14,921 bases of DNA, taken from NCBI GenBank assembly GCA_900549105.1, contig URND01000072.1, forward strand, positions 1-14,921, written 5' to 3'. Below, piece by piece: positions 6,350 to 12,581 of this stretch. The notes under the pieces were generated by a model. It saw only the letters and a program-made list of their open reading frames with translations, was not told the origin of the DNA and ran no database searches. Every line of letters starts with the position of its first letter. The first letter of the stretch is position 1. A program made the translations under genes and the position numbers. Source of the DNA: an uncultured Eubacteriales bacterium. Lineage in GTDB: Bacteria > Bacillota > Clostridia > Lachnospirales > Lachnospiraceae.

Positions 6350-7063
6350 ATGAAAAACATGAAACGTATTTTATTGAAATTAAGCGGCGAAGCCCTTTCG
6401 GGGGAAAAGGGGTTTGGCTTTGATGAAGCTACATGTCTGGAAGTTGGACGCCAGGTAAAAGAAATTACGGATAAGGGTACTCAGGTAGCCATTGTGATTG
6501 GCGGCGGCAATTTCTGGAGAGGACGGAACAGCAGTAAGATTATTGAGCGGACCAGGTCGGATCAGATTGGCATGCTTGGAACCGTGATGAACTGCATTTA
6601 TGTTTCAGAGATTTTCCGTACACTGGGCATGGCGACGGAGGTATTTACGCCTTTTGTCTGCGGAGCTTTCACAGAGTTGTTTTCAAAGGATAAGGCGATG
6701 GCCGCTCTTTCCGAAGGAAAGGTTGTTTTCTTTGCCGGAGGTACGGGGCATCCGTATTTTTCAACAGATACGGGGACAACGCTGAGGGCTGTCGAGATTG
6801 AGGCGGATGCAATTCTGCTGGCAAAGGCCATTGACGGCGTTTATGATAAGGACCCGAAGGTTCATCCGGATGCGGTGAAATATGACGAAATCAGTATTCA
6901 GCAGGTTGTGGACCAGAGACTGCAGGTGGTTGATCTGACGGCAACAATTATGTGCATGGAAAATCATATGCCGATGGTTGTATTCGGGCTGAACGGGAAG
7001 GACAGTATTATAGAAACTTTATATGGTGAATTTAACGGCACTTATGTGACCGTGGATGAATGA
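6350..7063 (+). CDS. pyrH: UMP kinase (uridylate kinase)
   Basis: Phosphorylates UMP to UDP with ATP in the cytoplasm, the committed step from UMP to UTP and CTP. The 237-residue protein has the amino-acid-kinase fold: KLSGE at 10-14, VIGGGNFWRG at 49-58, FFAGGTGHPYFSTDT at 127-141 (nucleotide and UMP binding) and IDGVYDKDPK at 161-170. Length is normal for bacterial PyrH, which forms hexamers controlled by GTP and UTP. The start is ATG 6350, with GAGGTG six bases upstream. An in-frame GTG at 6341 lies inside that ribosome binding site and is rejected. It opens the operon, and frr follows 28 bases later. UDP made here leads to CTP used by CdsA and to UDP-sugars used with the lipid carrier made by UppS. 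Confidence 0.98.
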   Translation: MKNMKRILLKLSGEALSGEKGFGFDEATCLEVGRQVKEITDKGTQVAIVIGGGNFWRGRNSSKIIERTRSDQIGMLGTVMNCIYVSEIFRTLGMATEVFTPFVCGAFTELFSKDKAMAALSEGKVVFFAGGTGHPYFSTDTGTTLRAVEIEADAILLAKAIDGVYDKDPKVHPDAVKYDEISIQQVVDQRLQVVDLTATIMCMENHMPMVVFGLNGKDSIIETLYGEFNGTYVTVDE

Positions 7064-7091
7064 TAAATAATATTTGGGAGGATTATCAGAC

Positions 7092-7646
7092 ATGGATGAA
7101 AGAATACAAGTTTATGAGACAAAAATGAAAAAAACATTGGAGAGCCTGGAGAGAGAATACATTTCCATCCGTGCCGGACGCGCAAATCCGCATGTTCTGG
7201 ACAAACTGGTGGTAGACTATTATGGAACGCCGACACCGATTCAGCAGGTGGGCAATATTACAGTTCCGGAAGCACGGATTATTTTGATTCAGCCTTGGGA
7301 GTCTAAATTAATTAAAGCGATTGAGAAGGCAATTATGGCTTCCGATATCGGAATCACTCCGAGCAATGACGGCAAAGCGATTCGCCTTGTGTTCCCTGAG
7401 CTGACTGAGGAACGGCGTAAAGAACTGGCAAAAGACGTTAAGAAAAAAGGCGAGGGAGCGAAGGTGGCTGTCCGCAATATCCGCCGTGATGCCAATGATG
7501 CTTTAAAGAAATGGAGCAAGGCAAAAGAAATTTCCGAAGATGACGCCGATGATTTAGAGAAAGCTGTTCAGAAGATGACAGATAAATTCATCGCTGAAGT
7601 GGATAAGGCGGTTGAGTCAAAAACAAAAGAAGTGCTTACTGTATAA
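7092..7646 (+). CDS. frr: ribosome recycling factor
   Basis: A 184-residue protein, matching the usual 185. It splits post-termination ribosomes together with EF-G, freeing subunits and mRNA. The sequence shows the family's three-helix domain with IRAGRANPHVLDKL at 26-39, the beta domain with YYGTPTPIQQVGNI at 43-56, and the basic GAKVAVRNIRRDAN segment at 122-135 that contacts rRNA. The start ATG 7092 follows GGGAGGA by nine bases. Upstream in-frame near-start codons, such as the TTG at 7074, overlap the ribosome binding site region and are not needed. pyrH-frr adjacency is conserved across bacteria. A long hairpin follows the gene before uppS. Confidence 0.98.
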   Translation: MDERIQVYETKMKKTLESLEREYISIRAGRANPHVLDKLVVDYYGTPTPIQQVGNITVPEARIILIQPWESKLIKAIEKAIMASDIGITPSNDGKAIRLVFPELTEERRKELAKDVKKKGEGAKVAVRNIRRDANDALKKWSKAKEISEDDADDLEKAVQKMTDKFIAEVDKAVESKTKEVLTV

Positions 7647-7669
7647 GCAGGCGCATCGCGATAAAACAA

Positions 7670-7712
7670 GAAGAGAGGGAGGTTGTCGGATTTCGGCAGC
7701 CTCTTCCTCTTC
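7670..7712 (+). other. long hairpin between frr and uppS, without a T-tail
   Basis: Arms 7670-7688 and 7694-7712 form 19 opposed pairs with only one mismatch (several G-T pairs) around a 5-nt GATTT loop. The next bases are ATTGCAG, not a T-run, so a standard intrinsic terminator is unlikely. Possible roles are an RNase processing site, mRNA stabiliser or partial attenuator that sets uppS and downstream output relative to pyrH-frr. Confidence 0.6.
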
Positions 7713-7743
7713 ATTGCAGATTTGAAAATAAAAGGAGTTTTAT

Positions 7744-8469
7744 ATGCAGAGAGAAATTGATGGAGAACTTTTGGAAGTCCCGAATCATGTGGCGATTATT
7801 CTGGATGGAAATGGCCGTTGGGCAAAAAAACGGATGATGCCGAGAAATTACGGTCACGCCCAGGGCAGTAAAACGGTGGAGCAGATTTGCGAAGATGCCT
7901 GGAATCTGGGAATTAAATATCTGACAGTCTATGCTTTTTCGACGGAAAACTGGAAACGGCCCAAGAAGGAAGTGGACGCGCTGATGAAGCTGCTTCGTTC
8001 TTATCTAAAGGACTGTATTAAGCGGACGACAAAAAATAATATGCGTGTCCGGGTGATTGGCGATAAAACCGGGCTGAGCCAGGATATCCGGGAGGCTATC
8101 GAGGAATTAGAGCGGATTTCCGCAGTGAATACCGGGTTGAATTTTACGATTGCCATCAATTATGGCAGCAGAGATGAAATGCGGAGGGCTATGGTCCGCA
8201 TGACGAAGGATGTCGAAGAAGGTAAGATTAAATCGGAGGATGTGACGGAGGAATTGTTCAACAGCTATCTGGATACGGGGGATATTCCGGACCCGGATCT
8301 GCTCATACGCACCAGCGGTGAACAGCGGCTGTCCAATTTCCTTCTCTGGCAGCTGGCTTATACGGAATTTGTATTTATGGAAGTATTATGGCCGGATTTC
8401 AATCGCAATGAATTAGTACGGGCTATCCGTCAATATAATGGAAGAGAACGCCGGTTTGGCGGCATTTAA
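7744..8469 (+). CDS. uppS: undecaprenyl diphosphate synthase (cis-prenyltransferase)
   Basis: Adds eight isopentenyl units to farnesyl diphosphate in cis, making the C55 carrier lipid for peptidoglycan and wall polymers and releasing one PPi per addition. The 241 residues carry the family signatures: HVAIILDGNGRWAKKR at 15-30 with catalytic Asp21, GIKYLTVYAFSTENWKRP near 56-73, and DPDLLIRTSGEQRLSNFLLW plus WPDF near the C-terminus. Length is typical. AAGGAG lies about six bases before the ATG. cdsA follows 11 bases after the stop, so the two are coupled in one operon with dxr and ispG, which make the five-carbon precursors. Cytosolic, acting at the membrane face. The call is secure from the motifs. 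Confidence 0.98.
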   Translation: MQREIDGELLEVPNHVAIILDGNGRWAKKRMMPRNYGHAQGSKTVEQICEDAWNLGIKYLTVYAFSTENWKRPKKEVDALMKLLRSYLKDCIKRTTKNNMRVRVIGDKTGLSQDIREAIEELERISAVNTGLNFTIAINYGSRDEMRRAMVRMTKDVEEGKIKSEDVTEELFNSYLDTGDIPDPDLLIRTSGEQRLSNFLLWQLAYTEFVFMEVLWPDFNRNELVRAIRQYNGRERRFGGI

Positions 8470-8480
8470 GGGGGAATACT

Positions 8481-9296
8481 ATGTTCTGGACTCGATTGGC
8501 CAGCGGCGTTGTTTTAGTTATTGTGGCTGTTCTTACGATTATGGCCGGGGGAAATATATGGTTTTTACTGGTATCCCTGTTGTCGCTTATTGGCTTATAT
8601 GAACTTTATAAAACAATAAATATCGAGCGGACGGTTCCCGGATGGATTGGTTATATAACGACGGTTTTATATGCCTTTCTTCTGCATGAAATCGCCGGAG
8701 GCCGTTTTTCGGAGAATCCGTTTATGGCGGTAATTGGCGGATTTCTCGTAATCTGCGCCGTTTATGTGTTTACTTTTCCGAAGTACAAAGCAAATCAGAT
8801 TGCTTTTTCAATCTTTGGCTTGATTTATGTGCCTGTGCTGATGATGCACTTATATCAGGTGCGGGAGCTGCCGGACGGACTGTTTATCATTCCGCTGGTG
8901 TTTTTGAGCGCCTGGGGCAATGATACCTGTGCCTATTGCGTGGGAATGTTGATTGGCAAACATAAAATGACGCCGAAGCTCAGTCCTAAAAAGAGCGTCG
9001 AAGGGCTGGTTGGCGGCATTGCGGGCGCTGTTCTGCTCGGCATGGCCTATGGGGCTCTGGCGGGAAGCCATCTGCCGTCCCTCGGCAATACGGTGGCAGC
9101 CTGCGGCGTTATCTGCGGCGTGGGCGCGGTCATTGCGGTGGTCGGCGATTTGACGGCATCGGCGGTGAAACGGGATACGGGCATCAAGGATTACGGAAAA
9201 CTGATTCCGGGCCACGGCGGCGTGCTGGACCGGTTTGACAGTATTTTATTTACAGCGCCAATCGTTTATTTTCTGGCGATTTATTTTGGAGCGTAA
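8481..9296 (+). CDS. cdsA: phosphatidate cytidylyltransferase (CDP-diacylglycerol synthase)
   Basis: Converts phosphatidate and CTP to CDP-diacylglycerol and PPi, the branch point for phosphatidylglycerol, cardiolipin and related lipids. The 271-residue protein has many hydrophobic helices, with the first at about 5-42, consistent with an integral membrane enzyme. The CDS signature lies at 227-253: it begins SAVKRD, continues GIKDYGKLIPGHGG and ends LDRFD, with the metal-binding Asp residues present. SAWGNDTCAY at 143-152 is also typical. A GGGGG ribosome binding site lies just past the uppS stop. Order uppS-cdsA-dxr is a standard operon core. Its CTP comes ultimately from PyrH product. Confidence 0.97.
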   Translation: MFWTRLASGVVLVIVAVLTIMAGGNIWFLLVSLLSLIGLYELYKTINIERTVPGWIGYITTVLYAFLLHEIAGGRFSENPFMAVIGGFLVICAVYVFTFPKYKANQIAFSIFGLIYVPVLMMHLYQVRELPDGLFIIPLVFLSAWGNDTCAYCVGMLIGKHKMTPKLSPKKSVEGLVGGIAGAVLLGMAYGALAGSHLPSLGNTVAACGVICGVGAVIAVVGDLTASAVKRDTGIKDYGKLIPGHGGVLDRFDSILFTAPIVYFLAIYFGA

Positions 9297-9313
9297 GAGT
9301 GAGGTAGAAACAG

Positions 9314-10459
9314 ATGAAAAATATAGTGCTTTTAGGGTCCACCGGTTCCATTGGAACTCAGACGCTGGATGTGGTTCGCCATTATAAAGAGGATTTTCAG
9401 GTGACGGCCCTGGCCGCCGCGTCAAATATAGAACGGCTGGAAGAACAGATTCGGGAATTCCGGCCAAAGATGGCGGTTGTTTACCGTGAGGATAAGGCAA
9501 AGGAATTAAAAGAAAAAATCAGTGATATGCCGGTGGAAGTGCTGGCCGGGATGGATGGACTTCTGGCGGCAGCAGCGGAACCGTCGGCGGATATTGTGCT
9601 GACGGCGGTGGTCGGCATGATCGGCATACGGCCAACGATTGCGGCCATTGAAGCCGGAAAGGATATCGCCCTTGCCAATAAAGAAACCCTGGTGACGGCG
9701 GGCCATCTTATCATGCCTCTGGCAAAGGAAAAGGGCGTCAGAATTCTGCCGGTGGACAGTGAACATTCGGCGATTTTTCAGTCCCTGCAGGGAGAAAACC
9801 GGGGACAGATTCATAAAATATTATTGACAGCTTCCGGCGGGCCTTTCCGCGGAAAAAGCCTTGAGGAGTTAGCTTCCGTGCAGGTGGAGGATGCGTTAAA
9901 GCATCCAAACTGGGTGATGGGCCGGAAGATTACGATTGATTCGGCAACGATGGTCAATAAAGGACTGGAAGTGATTGAAGCCCGGTGGCTGTTCGATGTG
10001 GGACTGGATAAGATTCAGGTGGTCGTTCACCCGGAGAGTGTCGTCCATTCCGCGGTGGAATTCGAGGATTCGGCGGTCATTGCCCAGCTTGGCACGCCGG
10101 ATATGCGGCTGCCGATTCAGTATGCCCTTTTTTATCCCGACAGAAAGCCTTTGGGCGGCGAATGGCTGGATTTATTTAAACTGGGGAATTTGCATTTTGA
10201 AGCTCCGGATCCGGAGGCTTTCCGGGGGCTTAAACTGGCATATAAGGCGCTGGAAATTGGCGGTTCCATGACAACCGTCTTTAATGCGGCCAATGAACGG
10301 GCTGTGGCAAAATTTTTAGACAGAAAGATTAAATTTTTAGATATACCGGAAATTATAGGGGAGGCTATGGAAAAACACACTGCAATAAAATCTCCGTCGC
10401 TGGAAGAGATTCTGGATACGGAGAAGGCAGCTTATGAATTTATCGAAAGCAGGTGGTAG
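9314..10459 (+). CDS. dxr: 1-deoxy-D-xylulose 5-phosphate reductoisomerase
   Basis: Second step of the MEP isoprenoid pathway: NADPH-dependent rearrangement and reduction of DXP to MEP in the cytosol. The 381-residue protein shows the NADPH-binding GSTGSIG at 8-14, metal-binding VDSEH with Asp148 and Glu150, KGLEVIEA with the third ligand Glu219, TASGGPFRG at 172-180 (active-site loop), and HPNWVMGRKITIDSATMVNK in the catalytic core. Nothing is missing, and the length is normal. GAGGTAG precedes the ATG. Its last 26 bases overlap the proposed start of rseP in another frame, a sign of translational coupling. This is the target of fosmidomycin-type inhibitors. Its presence with ispG shows that the organism makes isoprenoids by the MEP route. 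Confidence 0.98.
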   Translation: MKNIVLLGSTGSIGTQTLDVVRHYKEDFQVTALAAASNIERLEEQIREFRPKMAVVYREDKAKELKEKISDMPVEVLAGMDGLLAAAAEPSADIVLTAVVGMIGIRPTIAAIEAGKDIALANKETLVTAGHLIMPLAKEKGVRILPVDSEHSAIFQSLQGENRGQIHKILLTASGGPFRGKSLEELASVQVEDALKHPNWVMGRKITIDSATMVNKGLEVIEARWLFDVGLDKIQVVVHPESVVHSAVEFEDSAVIAQLGTPDMRLPIQYALFYPDRKPLGGEWLDLFKLGNLHFEAPDPEAFRGLKLAYKALEIGGSMTTVFNAANERAVAKFLDRKIKFLDIPEIIGEAMEKHTAIKSPSLEEILDTEKAAYEFIESRW

Positions 10460-11492
10460 CTTGGGAATTATTGTAGCTCTGATTGTATTCAGCATTATTA
10501 TTTTATTTCATGAATTTGGTCATTTTCTTCTGGCTAAGAAAAACGGTATCGGCGTTACCGAATTTGCCCTGGGGATGGGGCCGATTTTATTCAGCTTTAA
10601 GCGGGGCGAGACGGTGTATGCGGTCAAGGCTTTGCCCTTGGGAGGTTCCTGCGCCATGGTCGGCGAGGATACGGATGAGACGGGGGAGAATTCCTTCAAT
10701 TCAAAAAGTGTCTGGCAGCGGTTTTCAGTTGTTGTGGCCGGCCCGGTATTTAACTTTATTCTGGCATTTATTTTTGCCTTGATTCTTGTCGGCATGGTCG
10801 GCTATGACACGCCTTCAGTTTATAAAGTTGAGCAGGGCGGCCCGGCCTGGGAAGCGGGAATCCGCGACGGCGATATCATCAAAGAAATCAATGGCCGGAA
10901 GGTGCATCTGTACAAGGAATTCTGGACAGAGGTTCTCATGAATGGGAGCGGCGCGCCGATGGAAATGGTGCTGGAGAGGAACGGGAATACTTATCAGACA
11001 ACAGTGAAGCCGGAATTAAGCTCGGACGGCACTTATAAGGTGATGATTTATGGCGGCCGTTATGAAAAGACGGGCGTGCTGGATACATTAAAATACAGTG
11101 TTTTTGAAGTGCGCTATTGGATAACGACGACAGCGCGGAGCCTTGGAAAGCTTGTCACAGGCCAGGTGTCGGCCAATGAATTATCCGGCCCGGTGGGCAT
11201 TGTGGATATGATTGATGATACCTATCAGGAGGCGCGAAGCTATGGCTGGCTGGATGTCCTTTTAAATATGATGAATATAAGTATTTTGCTGAGCGCCAAT
11301 CTGGGGGTTATGAATTTACTTCCTATTCCGGCGCTGGATGGCGGACGCATCCTGTTTTTGATTGTGGAAGCAGGGCGGGGCAAGCCTTTGCCGCCGGAAA
11401 AAGAAGGCTGGGTACACACTATCGGTTTTGCCTTTTTAATGGCTCTTATGGTATTTATTCTTTATAATGATATACACAAATTACTGCTGTAG
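10434..11492 (+). CDS. rseP: RseP/RasP-type site-2 intramembrane zinc metalloprotease
   Basis: Cuts transmembrane substrates inside the membrane, typically anti-sigma factors and signal-peptide remnants (RseP in E. coli, RasP in Bacillus). In this 352-residue version HEFGH at 26-30 is the zinc and catalytic motif in the first helix. FNF at 106-108 marks a membrane-associated segment, a single PDZ domain spans about 125-195, and NLLPIPALDGGR at 294-305 provides the third zinc ligand Asp. Two starts are possible. ATG 10434 lies inside dxr with AAGG six bases upstream. TTG 10461, just past the dxr stop, has AGGTGG four bases upstream and would begin at the hydrophobic GIIVALIVF. Both leave the protease intact. 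The substrate in this organism is unknown. Confidence 0.96.
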   Translation: MNLSKAGGSLGIIVALIVFSIIILFHEFGHFLLAKKNGIGVTEFALGMGPILFSFKRGETVYAVKALPLGGSCAMVGEDTDETGENSFNSKSVWQRFSVVVAGPVFNFILAFIFALILVGMVGYDTPSVYKVEQGGPAWEAGIRDGDIIKEINGRKVHLYKEFWTEVLMNGSGAPMEMVLERNGNTYQTTVKPELSSDGTYKVMIYGGRYEKTGVLDTLKYSVFEVRYWITTTARSLGKLVTGQVSANELSGPVGIVDMIDDTYQEARSYGWLDVLLNMMNISILLSANLGVMNLLPIPALDGGRILFLIVEAGRGKPLPPEKEGWVHTIGFAFLMALMVFILYNDIHKLLL

Positions 11493-11519
11493 TCATGGCA
11501 GTGCAGGGAGGCATATTTA

Positions 11520-12578
11520 ATGATTCGAGAAAACACAAAGGTTATTTCAATTGGCGGATGCTGTATTGGCGGAAAGAATCCCATCGCCATTCAGTCCATG
11601 TGTAATACAAAAACAGAAGATGTGAAAAGTACGGTGGCCCAGATTCTGGCATTGGAAGAAGCCGGATGTGATATTATCCGGGTGGCTGTGCCGACGATGG
11701 AGGCGGCTGAGGCTATAAAAGCTATAAAAAAACAGATTCATATCCCTTTGGTTGGGGATATTCATTTTGATTACCGGTTGGCCATTGCGGCGATGGAAAA
11801 CGGCGTGGATAAAATTCGTATCAATCCGGGAAATATCGGTTCAGCCGACCGGGTGAAAGCGGTTGTGGACAAAGCAAAGGCCTGTCATGTGCCGATTCGT
11901 GTCGGCGTCAACAGCGGTTCCCTCGAGAAACCTCTGATTGAAAAGTACGGCGGCCGGGTAACGGCGGAAGGCATTGTGGAGAGCGCTTTGGATAAAGTGG
12001 GGATGATTGAAGATTATGATTACGACCAAATCGTTATCAGCATTAAATCTTCGGATGTCATGATGTGCGTAAAAGCCCATGAATTGATTGCCGAGAGGAC
12101 GGCCTATCCGCTGCACGTGGGAATTACCGAGTCGGGAACGCTCATTTCCGGCAATATCAAATCGGCTGTGGGCCTTGGCATTATGCTGAATGAGGGCATC
12201 GGCAATACGATTCGTGTTTCTCTGACCGGAGATCCGGTGGAGGAAATCAAGTCGGCGAAGCTGATTTTAAGAACTCTCGGGCTGCGCAAAGGCGGCATCG
12301 AAGTGGTTTCCTGCCCAACCTGCGGGAGAACTCAGATTGATTTGATCGGACTGGCAAATCAGGTGGAAAACATGGTTCAGGGCTATGATCTGAACCTGAA
12401 AGTGGCGGTCATGGGCTGCGTTGTCAACGGCCCGGGCGAAGCGAAAGAAGCAGATTTGGGAATTGCCGGAGGAAAAGGCGAAGGACTTCTCATAAGAAAA
12501 GGTGAAATTATTAAAAAGGCGCCGGAGGGCGAATTGCTGGCGGCGCTTAAAGAAACGTTGGATAACTGGAGTGAATAG
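11520..12578 (+). CDS. ispG: 4-hydroxy-3-methylbut-2-en-1-yl diphosphate synthase (HMBPP synthase)
   Basis: Penultimate MEP-pathway step: reductive ring opening of MEcPP to HMBPP by a [4Fe-4S] enzyme, using flavodoxin or ferredoxin. The 352 residues comprise a TIM-barrel part, with SMCNTKTEDV at 26-35, GDIHFDYRLA at 79-88 and RINPGNIG at 100-107. The cluster domain then has SCPTCGRT with Cys265 and Cys268, and MGCVVNGPGEA with Cys300 and Glu307, the four expected cluster ligands. The short two-domain form is typical of most bacteria. GGGAGG lies nine bases before the ATG. Only three bases separate its stop from polC. The product supplies UppS. Oxygen-sensitive clusters fit an anaerobe, though IspG also occurs in aerobes. 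Confidence 0.98.
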   Translation: MIRENTKVISIGGCCIGGKNPIAIQSMCNTKTEDVKSTVAQILALEEAGCDIIRVAVPTMEAAEAIKAIKKQIHIPLVGDIHFDYRLAIAAMENGVDKIRINPGNIGSADRVKAVVDKAKACHVPIRVGVNSGSLEKPLIEKYGGRVTAEGIVESALDKVGMIEDYDYDQIVISIKSSDVMMCVKAHELIAERTAYPLHVGITESGTLISGNIKSAVGLGIMLNEGIGNTIRVSLTGDPVEEIKSAKLILRTLGLRKGGIEVVSCPTCGRTQIDLIGLANQVENMVQGYDLNLKVAVMGCVVNGPGEAKEADLGIAGGKGEGLLIRKGEIIKKAPEGELLAALKETLDNWSE

Positions 12579-12581
12579 GGC

